A stretch of DNA of 64,000 nucleotides from Hordeum vulgare subsp. vulgare (GCF_904849725.1 NC_058524.1:545665763-545729762), one strand, 5' to 3'. Positions 1-12,364 are shown, numbered from the stretch's first letter. Made by a program: numbers and translations. The notes: generated from the sequence alone by a model not told the origin.

Positions 1-3000
1 AAACTTCCTTAATCAACATTGTTTGTGAGTCCAACATACACCATTATGCAAAATATGAGACCATTTCAACAAACTATGTCATGAATATGGCCATGAGATT
101 GATCATGTGGCTTGAAATCCATGCATCTTCACACATGATAGCTCATTTGTGTGAACACTTTTTAAAAATAATTTTCGTATTACAAGTTTACAATTTTACA
201 TGGTAACTTTATCACATATGATGACATAATGCAAAGGTTTCCCATTTTTTTTTAATTTTTTTGAATTTTTCATGGCCGTTTCAAAATGCGGTTGAAACGA
301 GGCTCATGACCGTTCCTACCTAGTGGTTGAATCTTGGAAACCTTTTGGTGTTTCTATGATTAAGTAGATACTTGTGTACCTAGAAATGATTTTTGGAAAA
401 AATAAAGAGCAAACTATAAGGCAGCCGCAGTTCAAATTTGACCCGGTTCCAACTGATTCGACATAGATTTGTCTTTTTCACGAGAGATGGATAAAACCTT
501 TTGACACACAACCATTTTGTCAATTGTACGTTAAATATGTCCTAGTATGTTAGAAAAATGATTTGGACCAATTTTGAAACAAATATATGGTAGGTCCTTC
601 AGAAAAAACTCATTTCGGGCACTTGAAAAATGAAAAATGAAATTTTCATATAAGGAAGATGAAAACTTCCTTAATCAACATTGTTTGTCATTCCAACATG
701 CACCATTATGCAAAATATGAGACCATTTCAACAAACTATGCCATGAATATGGCCATGAGATTGATCATGTGGCTTGAAAGCCATGCAACTTCACACATGA
801 TAGCTCATTTGTGTGAACACTTTTTAAAACTAATTGTCGTATTAGAAGTTTATTATTTTACATGGTAACTTTATCACATATGATGACATAATGCAAAGTT
901 TTCCCATTTATTTTATTTTTTTGAATTTTTCATGGCCGTTTCAAAATGCGGTTGAAACGGCGGGCATGACCGTTCCTACCTAGTGGTTAAATCTTGGAAA
1001 CCTTTTGGTGTTTCTATGATTAAGTAGATACTTGTGTACCTAGAAATGATTTTTGAAAAAAATAAAGAGCAAACTATAAGGCAGCCGCAATTCAAATTTG
1101 ACCCGCTTCCAACTTATTCGACATAGATTTGTCTTTTTCACGAGAGATGGATAAAAGCTTTTGACACCAAAACATTTTGTCAATTGTACATTAAATATGG
1201 CCTAGTATGTTAGAAAAATGAATTGGACCAATTTTGAAACAAATATATGGTAGGTCCTTCACAAAAAAACTCATTTTAGGCACTTGAAAAATGAAAAATG
1301 AATTTTAGATACAAGGAAGATGAAAACTTCCTTAATCAACATTGTTTGTCATTCCAACATGCACCATTATGCAAAATATGATACCATTTCAACAAACAAT
1401 GCCATTAATATGGCCATGAGATTGATCATGTGGTTTGAAAGCCATGCATCTTAAGACATGACAGCTCATTTGTGTGAACACTTTTTAAAAATAATTATCG
1501 TATTACAAGTTTATTATTTAAATGGTAACTTTATCACATATGATGACATAATGCAAAGGTTTCCCATTTTTTTGAATTTTTCTTGGCCGTTTCAAAATGC
1601 GGTCGAAACGGCGGGCATGACCGTTCCTACCTAGTGGTTGAATCTTGGAAACCTTTTTGTGTTTCTATGATTAATTAGATACTTGTGTACCTATAAATGA
1701 TTTTTGGAAAAAATAAAGAGCAAACTATAAGGCAGCTGCAGTTCAAATTTGACCCACTTCCAACCGATTCGACATAGATTTGTCTTTTTCACGAGAGATG
1801 GATAAAAGCTTTTGACAACCAACCATTTTGTCAATTGTACATTAAATATGGCCTAGTATGTTAGAGAAATGATTTGGACCAATTTTCAAACAAATATATG
1901 GTAGGTCCTTCACAAAAAACTCATTTCGGGCACTTGAAAAATGAAAAATGAATTTTTCATATAAGGAAGATGAAAACTTCCTTAATCAACATTGTTTGTC
2001 ATTCCAACATGCACCATTATGCAAAATATGAGACCATTTCAACAAACTATGACATGAATATGGCCATGAGATTGATCATGTGGCTTGAAAGCCACGCATC
2101 TTCACACATGATAGCTCATTTGTGTGAACACTTTTTAAAACTAATTGTCGTATTAGAAGTTTATTATTTTACATGGTAACTTTATCACATATGATGACAT
2201 AATGCAAAGGTTTCCCATTTTTTGTTTTTTTTTGAATTTTTCATGGCCGTTTCAAAATGCGGTTGAAACGGCGGGCATGACCGTTCCTACCTAGTGGTTG
2301 AATCTTGGAAACCTTTTGGTGTTTCTATGATTAAGTAGATACTTGTGTACCTAGAAATGATTTTTGAAAAAAATAAAGAGCAAACTATAAGGCAGCCGCA
2401 ATTCAAATTTGACCCGCTTCCAACTTATTCGACATAGATTTGTCTTTTTCACGAGAGATGGATAAAAGCTTTTGACACCAAAACATTTTGTCAATTGTAC
2501 ATTAAATATGGCCTAGTATGTTAGAAAAATAAATTGGACCAATTTTGAAACAAATATATGGTAGGTCCTTCACAAAAAAACTCATTTTAGGCACTTGAAA
2601 AATGAAAAATTAATTTTTCATACAAGGAAGATGAAAACTTCCTTAATCAACATTGTTTGTCATTCCAACATGCACCATTATGCAAAATATGATACCATTT
2701 CAACAAACTATGCCATGAATATGGCCATGAGATTGATCATGTGGCTTGAAAGCCATGCATCTTAAGACATGATAGCTCATTTGTGTGAACACTTCTTAAA
2801 AATAATTATCGTATTACAAGTTTATTATTTAAATGGTAACTTTATCACATATGATGACATAATGCAAAGGTTTCCCATTTTTTTGAATTTTTCTTGGCCG
2901 TTTCAAAATGCGGTCGAAACGGCGGGCATGACGATCCTACCTAGTGGTTGAATCTTGGAAACCTTTTGGTGTTTCTATGATTAAGTAGATACTTGTGTAC

Positions 3001-5640
3001 CTAGAAATGATTTTTGGAAAAAATAAAGAGCAAACTATAAGGCAGCTGCAGTTCAAATTTGACCTACTTCCAACCGATTCGACATAGATTTGTCTTTTTC
3101 ACGAGAGATGGATAAAAGCTTTTGACACCCAACCATTTTGTCAATTGTACACTAAATATGGCCTAGTATGTTAGAAAAATGATTTGGACCAATTTTCAAA
3201 CAAATATATGGTAGGTCCTTCACAAAAAACTCATTTCGGGCACTTGAAAAATGAAAAATGAATTTTTCATATAAGGAAGATGAAAACTTCCTTAATCAAC
3301 ATTGTTTGTCATTACAACATGCACCATTATGCAAAATATGAGACCATTTCAACAAACTATGCCATGAATATGGCCATGAGATTGATCATGTGGCTTGAAA
3401 GCCATGCATCTTCACACATGATAGCTCATTTGTGTGAACACTTTTTAAAACTAATTGTCGTATTAGAAGTTTATTATTTTACATGGTAACTTTATCACAT
3501 ATGATGACATAATGCAAAGGTTTCCCATTTTTTGTTTTTTTTTGAATTTTTCATGGCCGTTTCAAAATGCGATTGAAACGGCGGGCATGACCGTTCCTAC
3601 CTAGTGGTTGAATCTTCGAAACCTTTTGGTGTTTCTATGATTAAGTAGATACTTGTGTACCTAGAAAGGATTTTTGAAAAAAATAAAGAGCAAATTATAA
3701 GGCAGCCGCAATTCAAATTTGACCCGCTTCCAACTTATTCGACATAGATTTGTCTTTTTCACGAGAGATGGATAAAAGCTTTTGACACCAAAACATTTTG
3801 TCAATTGTACATTAAATATGGCCTAGTATGTTAGAAAAATGAATTGGACCAATTTTGAAACAAATATATGGTAGGTCCTTCACAAAAAAACTCATTTTAG
3901 GCACTTGAAAAATGAAAAATGAATTTTTCATACAAGGAAGATGAAAACTTCCTTAATCAACATTGTTTGTCATTCCAACATGCACCATTATGCAAAATAT
4001 GATACCATTTCAACAAACTATGCCATGAATATGGCCATGAGATTGATCATGTGGCTTGAAAGCCATGCATCTTAAGACATGATAGCTCATTTGTGTGAAC
4101 ACTTTTTAAAAATAATTATCGTATTACAAGTTTATTATTTAAATGGTAACTTTATCACATATGATGACATAATGCAAAGGTTTCCCATTTTTTTGAATTT
4201 TTCTTGGCCGTTTCAAAATGCGGTCGAAACGGCGGGCATGACCGTTCCTACCTAGTGGTTGAATCTTGGAAACCTTTTGGTGTTTCTATGATTAAGTAGA
4301 TACTTGTGTACCTAGAAATGATTTTTGGAAAAAATAAAGAGCAAACTATAAGGCAGTTGCAGTTCAAATTTGACCCACTTCCAACCGATTCGACATAGAT
4401 TTGTCTTTTTCACGAGAGATGGATAAAAGCTTTTGACACCCAACCATTTTGTCAATTGTACATTAAATATGGCCTAGTATGTTAGAGAAATGATTTGGAC
4501 CAATTTTCAAACAAATATATGGTAAGTCCTTCACAAGAAAACTCATTTTGGACACTTGAAAAATGAAAAATGAATTGTTTATACAAGGAAGATGAAAACT
4601 TCCTTAATCAACATTGTTTGTCATTCCAACATGCACCATTATGCAAAATATGAGACCATTTCAACAAACTATGCCATGAATATGGCCATGAGATTGATCA
4701 TGTGGCTTGAAAGCCATGCATCTTCACACATGATAGCTCATTTGTATGAACACTTTTTAAAAATAATTGTCGTATTACAAGTTTATTATTTTACATGGTA
4801 ACTTTATCACATATGATGACATAATGCAAAGGTTTCCCATTTTTTTGTTTTTTTTGAATTTTTCATGGTCGTTTCAAAATGCGGTTGAAACGGCGGGCAT
4901 GACCGTTCCTACCTAGTGGTTGAATCTTGGAAACCTTTTGGTGTTTCTATGATTAAGTAGATACTTGTGTACCTAGAAATGATTTTTGCAAAAAATAAAG
5001 AGCAAACTATAAGGCAGTCGCACTTCAAATTTGACCCGCTTCCAGCTGATTCGACATTAATTTGTCTTTTTCACGAGAGATGGATAAAAGCTTTTGACAC
5101 CCAACCATTTTGTCAATTGTACATTAAATATGGCCTAGTATGTTAGAAAAATGATTTGGACCAATTTTGAAACAAATATATGGTAGGTCCTTCACAAAAA
5201 AACTCATTTTGGGCAATTGAAAAATGAAAAATGAATTTTTCATACAAGGAAGATGAAAACTTCCTTAATCAACATTGTTTGTCATTCCAACATGCACCAT
5301 GATGCAAAATATGAGACCATTTCAACAAACTATGCCATGAATATGGCCATGAGATTGATCATGTGGCTTGAAAGCCATGCATCTTCACACATGATAACTC
5401 ATTTGTGTGAACACTTTTTAAAAATAATTGTTGTATTACAAGTTTATTATTTTACATGGTTACTTTATCATATATGATGACATAATGCAAAGGTTTCCCA
5501 TTTTTTGATTTTTTTGAATTCTTCATGGCCGTTTCAAAATGCGGTCGAAACGGCGGGCATGCCCGTTCCTACCTAGTGGTTGACCGTTCCTACCTAGCGG
5601 TCAAAATGCGGTCGAAACGGCGGGCATGACATAATGCAAA
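1..5640. repeat. Satellite-like tandem array, ~655-bp monomer
   Basis: Nine monomers are visible. The anchor AAGATGAAAACTTCCTTAATC recurs with its ATG at 659, 1321, 1970, 2633, 3280, 3943, 4592 and 5253, and a further copy runs off the left edge. Spacing alternates between about 648-650 and 661-662 bp. Each unit is AT-rich and contains a conserved block with TTTCAAAATGCGGTTGAAAC, a short inverted motif. Copies are highly similar, differing by scattered substitutions and small indels in T-runs. The array stops at about 5640, where short fragments of the unit are joined out of order, and is followed directly by the 3' side of a CACTA transposase gene. Its position suggests an internal array of a CACTA element, but the left CACTA end lies outside the window. 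I do not recognise a named satellite family. Confidence 0.93.
659..4591. repeat. Three tandem ~1311-bp A-B dimers (higher-order repeat)
   Basis: Within the array, units alternate between two variants. Type A (from 659, 1970, 3280) carries CTAATTGTCGTATTAGAAG, GCCGCAATTC and ACACCAAAACATT. Type B (from about 1320, 2632, 3942) carries GATACCATTTC, CTTAAGACATG, TCTTGGCCG and AATTTTCAAAC. The A-to-A distances are 1311, 1310 and 1312 bp. Units at the flanks (1, 4592, 5253) belong to a third, A-like variant with ATAATTGTCGTATTACAAG. The pattern shows that the dimer, not the monomer, was the most recently amplified unit. Confidence 0.85.
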
Positions 5641-6141
5641 GGTTTCCTAGTTGTGAAAACAACAACAACATGCAACATCTCAATTCAGTTCTCTGATGTA
5701 GATAACAACAGCTCTCTGATGTAGTTCTGAAAATAGCTCTGAAAACAACATCTCAATTCAATTCAAAAAAACTTCAGGAACATCACAACCAACAGTTTGC
5801 AATATTTTGCACTACAACACAACAGTTTGAATCAGGATCAAATCACAACCAACAGTTCTCACCAAAACTAAGAAAATGGAATCATTTCTGAATACAACAT
5901 TTTGCCTCTCCAACCATCATGATCACCAAAACTACATCATTTTGCCTCTCCAGCCATCATGATCTTCACCATCTGCCTCTCCATCACTACAACCATTAGT
6001 GTCATGCATTTTGCTACCTGGAGAGAATTGTAGTACAAAAACTACATCAGGATCACAACAACAAAAACTATAGAGAAGGTTGATACCAAAACGTTCACTT
6101 CTATTTTCCAAGGAGACAATATTTACCTTCATGTCTATTCG
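5641..6141. other. Flank between tandem array and transposase 3' end
   Basis: This is AT-rich, CAACAA- and CTGATGTAG-rich sequence with small direct repeats (ACATCTCAATTCA and CTCTGATGTAG twice each). It contains only a short open frame (5932-6132, minus) with no recognisable motif. It most likely represents the 3' untranslated region and trailer of the minus-strand transposase gene. Confidence 0.5.
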
Positions 6142-9100
6142 CTACTCATCATCGTCGATACCAAAACCAGGAACTCTATGCCCACTTATGTTTTCCTCAT
6201 CGTCACTACAGTATTGCAGCATAGTATGATCAGTCATGTTTTCCTCATCCTCGCTCTCATGTCCATCCGCTACCACCTTTCTTCTTTTCTTGATGCCTTC
6301 AACTGTTGCAGCATCAATGAGCACACGTTCCCGATCCCTACGCACTCTGCTTTGCACCGGAACTTCCATAGAGTCATCACGAGCTTGCACCGGAACTTTC
6401 GTACAGTCATCATCCTGATATGTTAGGCCAGTACCACCGGGGCCCTTTTCCACTTCAGTTTCAGTTCCAGTCACACTCCACAAGTGTTTGTGCTCAAAGT
6501 TTTGCACAACTCGCCATTTTCCGTGCAAAAGAGTGTCTGGCAGGTAAAACACCATTGTTGCTTGTGCTGTTAGAATAAAGGGATCACTCTTATACCAGCA
6601 CCTTGAAGGGTTGATGCTTTTGAAGTGGCCATCATACTTGACACAAGATTTTCTCTTCTTCTTGTTACCAAGATCAAACCAGTCACAGCGAAATAAGACA
6701 ACCGAGCGATGGATGCCTCCACTAGAGTTGTACTGCAACTCTATGATGCTTCTCAGCTAACCATAGAAGTCAATGTTGTCACGAGTATGTGACCCCTCAG
6801 TGACGATTCCACTATTTTGTGTCTTCCTTTTTTCCTCACGATCAACGGTGTGGTACCGGACACCATCAGCAATGCATGCTGAATACACTTGCACTCGCTT
6901 ATCCGGTAAGCATGCCAAAGGAAATAGATCATCATTGACTTTCTTCTCCTCATGCGACTTTCCAACATGATTCATCAACAATTTAGCAAATCCCTTGGCA
7001 ACCCTTGTATCAACATTGATCAGGCTTTCTTCCTGATTTAACTCTTCCTTGCATTTCCTGCAATGCCAACAAAACATGTGAATTAAAATATTAGGCTGGT
7101 GCCAACAACCCAAGCAAAAGTAAATAAATAACGAGTGCACAAGATATAACGTACTCGATATATGGTATAACCTCGGCACAATTGCTGAGCACATACCAAA
7201 CCATCTTGTCATACTCATCACCAGCCTCCAAGTATCGCGAGGCTCCAAGAAAGTTCACACCATGGTTGAAAACCGAGACATCACCAATATGCGAATCAGA
7301 CCGCTCTCTATTTCTGCCCGGTCGGTTCCATCTTGTTTCCACATCGCCAAAGTATCTAGAGCAAAAAGTCAAGCACTCGTCAACGACATATGCTTCAGCA
7401 ATCGAACCTTCAGGTCTTGCCGTGTTTTGCACATGACGCTTACAAGTAAGCAGCCTTCTTTCGATAGGGTACATCCAACCGTATGGCACAGGGCCTCTAA
7501 GCATTGCCTCTTTTGGTAAGTGCAACGCCAAATGGACCATCACAGTGAAGAAAGCTGGAGGGAAAATCTTCTCAAGCTTGCAAAGAATAATTGGGATTTC
7601 TTTTTCAAGTCTTTCTAGAATAGTTAACTTGAGTGTTTTGCAGCACATTTCTCTAAAGAAATTTCCCAGCTCAGCAACCGCTTCATATATATCATTGTCC
7701 ATGATTCCACGGAGGCCAGCCGGTAAAATCCTTTGGAGGAGGATGTGACAATCATGGGTTTTCAGTACTGAAAGCTTGAATCCATCAGAAGTAACACACT
7801 TTGCTACGTTAGAAGCATAACCATCTGGAAATCTTACCGCTCTTATGAATTCACAGAAGGCTAGCTTTTGTTCTTTACTCATTGTATACCATGCTCGTGG
7901 CATTTCAAATGTATGTTCAGCTTCAGCATGTTGTAGATGCAAATCTTCTCTTATGCCCATGTCCTCCAAATCAAGCCTAGAACTAACCGTGTCCTTTGTC
8001 TTCCCTTCAATGTTCAAAACGTCCCTAGCAGATTCTCACATATGTTTTTCTCAATGTGCATTACATCGGGATTATGCCTAAATTTCAGACCAGCTCAGTA
8101 TGGTAGGTCCCACAAACAAGACCTCCGGTCCCAAGATTGACCTTCCGCGCGCTTTCTTTTCTTTGCAAGCTTTCCTCATCTCACATCCTTCACCTTCTCA
8201 AGTTGCTGCTCCAGCTCTTCCTTAGTGAATTTAGCTGGCTTGTCACGGGTTTATTCTCACCATTAAAATCTTTGCTTCTTCTCCAGCGACGGTTTCGGGG
8301 AAGAAAGCGGCGGTGCCCAATATAGCAGATCTTGCTCCTTATTCTCTTTGAGCAAGGGTCTTTGTCACAATGGACACATGCCTGATAACCCGCTGTGATC
8401 CTCCCAGACAGAGTGTGCAGTGCCGGGAAATCATGGATGGACCATATGACTACAACACGTAGATTGAACTTTTCTTCCGGACTAGAGGCATCGTATGTAC
8501 GTACACCAGCCCAGAGCTGGAGCAGTTCTTCTACGAGGGGCTCCATAAAGACATCAAAATCCTTTCCTGGAGACTCTGGACCAGGGATAAGCAGTGACAT
8601 CATGAAGTAGGACTGATCCATGCATGCCCATGGTGGCAGGTTGTACGGCACCACAAAAACGGGCCACATGCTATAAGACGTGTTCATGTTGCCAAACGAA
8701 TTAAAGCCATCTGTGGCAATGCCGAGTTTTATATTCCTTGGATCTGTAGAAAAATCTCCATGTTCACGGTCAAATTCTTTCCATGCCTCTCCGTCCGCTG
8801 GATGGCTCAGCTCATTGTCCACAGGTTGCCGCTGAAGCTTGTGCCATTGTACCTCCAACGATGATTTCTTCGAGATAAACATCCGCTGCAGCCTTGGTAT
8901 CAACGAAAAGTGCCTTAGTACCTTCTCTGGTATTGACTTCTTCCCATCAACATCTTTCCACCTTGAGGCATTGCATTTTGGACAGTTGTCATGCTTCGCA
9001 AAATCCTTCCGAAACAAGACACAGTTATTTGGGCACACATGTATTGAAACATAACCTAGCCCCAGCCTGCGGATTATGCTCAATGCTTCATCATAAGACC

Positions 9101-9760
9101 TGGGAACACAGCTATCAGGGAATTGCAAGGTCAAAAGGCGGAGTATTGCGTTGAATGCATCATTTCTAATCTGGTAGAAAGACTTGATGTGGAGTAACTT
9201 CACGGTGAAGGTAAATCTTGAAAATTTACCCCCTTCATGAGCTGCGCGCTTAGCCTCCTCCAACACCTCAGCAAACATCGACTTCTGCCCATCAGCACGA
9301 TCTTCAGCATCGTACAGATCCTTCAATAGGTCAGGAATCCTATCATCTTCATGCCCATCCTATTCATCCAAACCAGCATTCTCTCGCAAAATATTTTCCA
9401 CAAAATTAATGCCAGCATCACCACCACCCATCATATGAGGGGCTTGTGTATCAGCTTCAATATGTTGAGGTATTCCGGCTAAAGGTTCTCCATGATATAT
9501 CCATCTATCATATGTGTTGGCCATCCCATTAAGAAGAAAATGATCTTCCACTACTCCTTGAGCTTTTCTCGAACGGTTGAGGCAATTACAGCATGGGCAA
9601 ACAATGACAACATCCTTGGAAAAAATTTCCCGAACAAATTGCATGAATTCATCAACTCCTTTCAAATGTTCTTTCGAAAACCTTCTAACTACTTTTCTAA
9701 TCCATCTTCTGTCCGGCGGCGGCAGCGAGTCCCCCATGCTCGGCGGTGAGTCCCTCATGC
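6142..9760 (-). pseudogene. CACTA (En/Spm) TNP2-type transposase, degenerate
   Basis: The gene is read right to left. The first exon (about 9760-9363) resembles the N-terminal transposase-associated domain, with a basic start, a C-P-C-C-N-C-L zinc-binding-like motif and a WIYHGE motif. The next block (9326-8190) is the TNP2 core, with zinc-binding CPNNCVLF and CPKCNASRW motifs, IATDGFNSFGNM, a PGPESPGKDFDVF stretch and a second Cys pair (CVHCDKDPC). The block at 8017-7091 has the DUF4218-type region (LPxGLRG, HLALHLPKEA, GSIAEAYVVDECL). Blocks at about 7060-6757 and 6738-6142 match the DUF4216-type C-terminal part, separated by probable introns. An in-frame TAG at 9360-9362 separates the first two blocks. 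Between 8190 and 8017 the conserved DVMHIEKN region is read only across stops and a frame change. It is therefore a nearly full-length but inactive copy. Domain names come from knowledge of the TNP2 family. Confidence 0.85.
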
Positions 9761-10110
9761 TCGGCGGCGGCACCACCACCACTACCAGTGGGCGAGGTGG
9801 CTGAGGCGAGCGGCACCACCACCGCTACCTCCACTAGCCGGGCGAGGTCGTCGTGGCCGAGGCGTGGCCGAGGTGGCCGTGGCGTCGGCACCACCACCAC
9901 TGCCAATGGGTGAGGTGGCCGTGGCGTCAGCACCACCACCGCTGGTCACCGCCCCTGTCGGTCGCCGCCCCATCCCCGTCGGTCGCCGCCGCCCCCATCC
10001 CCGTCGATCTCCACCGCCCCGTCCCCGTCGGTCGCTGCCGCCCCCGAGAACTAGATTTGATCGTCCCTTGTCGGAAATTGGCTAAGTGTTGGCCCCTGTC
10101 GGAAATTGGA
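9690..10110. promoter_or_regulatory. GC-rich leader of the CACTA transposase gene
   Basis: This stretch of C/G-rich degenerate triplet and 9-15-bp repeats (GGTCGCCGCC, CACCACCACC, CGAGGTGGC variants) lies immediately upstream of the probable ATG at 9760. Several long frames open in it only because of its composition. It probably represents the N-terminal low-complexity coding edge, 5' untranslated region and promoter. No TATA box is obvious. Confidence 0.45.
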
Positions 10111-10208
10111 CAAGTGTTGGCTGTCCCCGTCGGTCCCACTTGTCAATGATATGAGAGACCCGCGATTTAATATAATATACCCCCAAATACTGATACCTGA
10201 GCAACAGT

Positions 10209-10293
10209 CCCTCTCTAGCCCAGCGGTAGCAAACACTTATAAACTTATAAGCGCTCGGTCGTGGGTTCGAGTCCCCGCTCGCGCATGTTTTTT
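10209..10293 (+). other. tRNA-like Pol III cassette (A box, B box, T6)
   Basis: TAGCCCAGCGG at 10216-10226 fits the internal A box of tRNA genes, and GGTTCGAGTCC at 10264-10274 is a perfect B box, 38 bp further on. A run of six T (10288-10293), the usual Pol III stop, follows a CGCGCA 3' end. The first and last seven bases do not pair and the T stem is only partly paired, so this is not a functional tRNA. It reads as a tRNA pseudogene or the head of a tRNA-derived SINE. No SINE body or A-tail is visible downstream. Confidence 0.45.
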
Positions 10294-10434
10294 CAGGAAT
10301 TAAGCGAGGCTCTCGCATTTCCCCGCTCGGTCGCCGACCCCTCACCTGCCTGTCAAATGGGTCCTACCTCAGTGACAAGTAAGCGAGGCTGCTGAGGTGG
10401 CTGCGTAACCAGCCTAGTGCATTCGAACTATTTA

Positions 10435-10639
10435 GTAACGACCATTCATATTGGTCATTATCACCTAGAAATAAGGCAGTGCCAGGTGTTGTCCGCTTTA
10501 TGAAAATGGTCGTTGGTTTTTGGGGTTAGGACCCCTCCAGACAGCTTACGACCAAATGATGTCAAATGGTCATAGATTTATGACCATTCCTTCCAGGGTC
10601 ACTGACAAAAGTTCGTTAGTTGACATATTTCTTGTAGTG
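10435..10639. mobile_element. CACTA end with subterminal repeats (first)
   Basis: The segment ends CATATTTCTTGTAGTG at 10639, the reverse complement of the CACTACAAGAAATATG terminus of CACTA elements. The preceding 200 bp hold several copies of TGACCAT/ATGGTCA-type motifs in both orientations (near 10440, 10510, 10550, 10565 and 10585), typical of subterminal transposase-binding repeats. This is the end on the 5' side of the minus-strand transposase gene. The next three bases, GTA, would be the target duplication, but the opposite end is outside the window. Confidence 0.8.
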
Positions 10640-12074
10640 GTATAGCTCTTTATTGTTCTTTTCCAGGTATTCTATTTGTGATCTATCCCAAAATCTATTG
10701 TGCATTGCCAAGTCCATGAGGCGAAGCACTCACTGCTCGACCATTTCTTTACTGAACTGGGAGCAACAAACGCAAGATATACTAAACAAGCTGAAGTACT
10801 TTTGATTCTTGATTTCTAGCATACACATGCAACCTGATTGGTAATGTTACTGTAGATATGATGAAGGTTCAGTACTTACTATTTCTTGATGTGCTGCATG
10901 GTACCTTTGTTTCTGTCTATGCCTTTTCTAGTGTTTTGCCAGCTAACAAGTCTATTGGGAGTTTCGAAATATGAAGATGCATGTAAGCACTGTTGCTGGC
11001 AATCAGGAATATCATATCAGTAGGAGGGGGCATAATGATACAATGCAGATTTTGCGTTGTACGAACTTATAACAATTATGGTACATTGTAGTGTTTTCTG
11101 CATGTTATTGTATCACTAGTTCCATGATGCCTTCACATTAGAGTCTATTACCCCCTCTGTCCAAGTGCATTAAACGCCTAATGAAATTTACAAATTCCTG
11201 ATGTATTAGTTGCCAAAATTAACTAGTGTGTTGTACCATAATTAATTTTATGGGCAAGAACGAGGCACTTGCGGCCAATCGCTAGTGGCATCCACATGGC
11301 TGCACTTAATTAGCACATCTCCATGCGAATGGCCTAGTATGATGGTTGGCTGCCTTTGTGCGACGACCCAAAAATTTCAATAAATATGCATACAAACATA
11401 TGTTGATTAATATTTTATAGCCCAATACATACATGTCTAGATTACGATGCATCTTCTTAGACACCCTATGCACCCGGATGGAGGAAGTACTTGTTTTTGT
11501 TTTTATCCTTGATTAGTATCAATTGTTGTATTGTAGACTTAAAATTGTTGTGGTTCCTCTTCTACAGAAGCTCAAGTGTGAAGTCTGAAGACGTGAAGTG
11601 TGAAGCCAAGTGTGAAGCCACGAAGTCCTACTCAGTGAAGAGTAGCATATTGTAGCATATATGTGTTGTAAAGATTGTAATAGAATTATTTAGTGGTATA
11701 TTTGATGAATTTGTTGTGTTCTTTGTTTTATTTGAAATATTGATTATGTGAAAATTTATGAAATGGAAACCTGACGAGTGGAGTAACTTATGAAAATAAT
11801 CTGTCAATTTTTTACATTTCTGACATGTGGGACCAATTTGAGAGATGAACATATGACAAGTGGGACCCATTTGACTAGTGGGACAAGATTGAATATATAA
11901 TGGATGAAAATAGAAAATCAATAAACTATAAAAGGCCACGGTCTAGAAAATAAAAAGCCCGAATTGCTGGACCAGGCCCATCTAGCTAGCAAAAATTAAC
12001 AGGAAAAATATATATTAAAAATGCTGAATTAATGGGTCGGCCCATATATATACCAAATTGGACCGGGCTGATTC
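10640..12074. other. Internal body of an outer CACTA element, no clear gene
   Basis: This 1.4-kb stretch between two CACTA ends has no long open frame of convincing quality. It contains a Stowaway-like MITE and a plus-strand stretch (11560-11750) that looks like the end of a transcription unit: short GTGAAG repeats, then T/A-rich sequence with TTGTAATAG and TTTGTTTTATTTG. A plus-strand TNP1-like last exon is possible, but I cannot establish it from sequence alone. Confidence 0.4.
11151..11487. mobile_element. Stowaway-like (Tc1/mariner) MITE
   Basis: The left end CCCCCTCTGTCC and right end GGATGGAGGAAG form imperfect terminal inverted repeats (8 of 12 match). Both resemble the grass Stowaway consensus CTCCCTCCGTCC. 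TA dinucleotides flank both ends (11149-11150 and 11488-11489), as expected for TA target duplications. The 337-bp body is AT-rich, non-coding, and contains a GTAGCATCC/GGCTGC-type region with partial self-complementarity. Confidence 0.65.
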
Positions 12075-12364
12075 TTATCAATGACCAATCGAATTGGTCG
12101 TAACTTTGCCACGTCAGCTTGCCATGTTGGATCCGACGTGGTGTGGGCAGACTTCTAACGACCAAACTGAGTGGTCGTAGAACCTACGATCTTTTGTTTG
12201 GTCGTAAAAGTCGACGACCAATCCAGAAGAAAGGTCATTATAGTTCATTAGAGACCCTCAACTTTTGACCGTTTGTTTTTGGTCGTAAAAAGGTCGCAAA
12301 TGGAAATCAACGACCATTCGATGACCAATATTGAAGGTCGCAAGTTAGCATATTTCTTGTAGTG
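12075..12364. mobile_element. CACTA end with subterminal repeats (second, outer)
   Basis: The segment ends CATATTTCTTGTAGTG at 12364, identical over 16 bp to the end at 10639 and in the same orientation. About ten ACGACCA/TGGTCGT and GACCAAT/ATTGGTC motifs crowd the preceding 290 bp. The sequence after the end (ATACGGG) is internal to a Copia LTR, so the element inserted into that LTR. The probable 3-bp target duplication is ATA. Confidence 0.82.

Noticed and set aside
659..5477. A conserved 69-74-codon open frame repeated in the tandem array (659, 1970, 3280, 4592, 5253)
   Set aside because: It is kept only in A-type monomers, while every B-type monomer shares the same TAA. Its conservation follows from copying of the dimer, and it has no motif, promoter or codon signature of a gene.
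9697..10345. Several overlapping frames in the GC-rich leader
   Set aside because: Frames open on both strands over simple C/G-rich repeats. No domain or consistent frame is visible.
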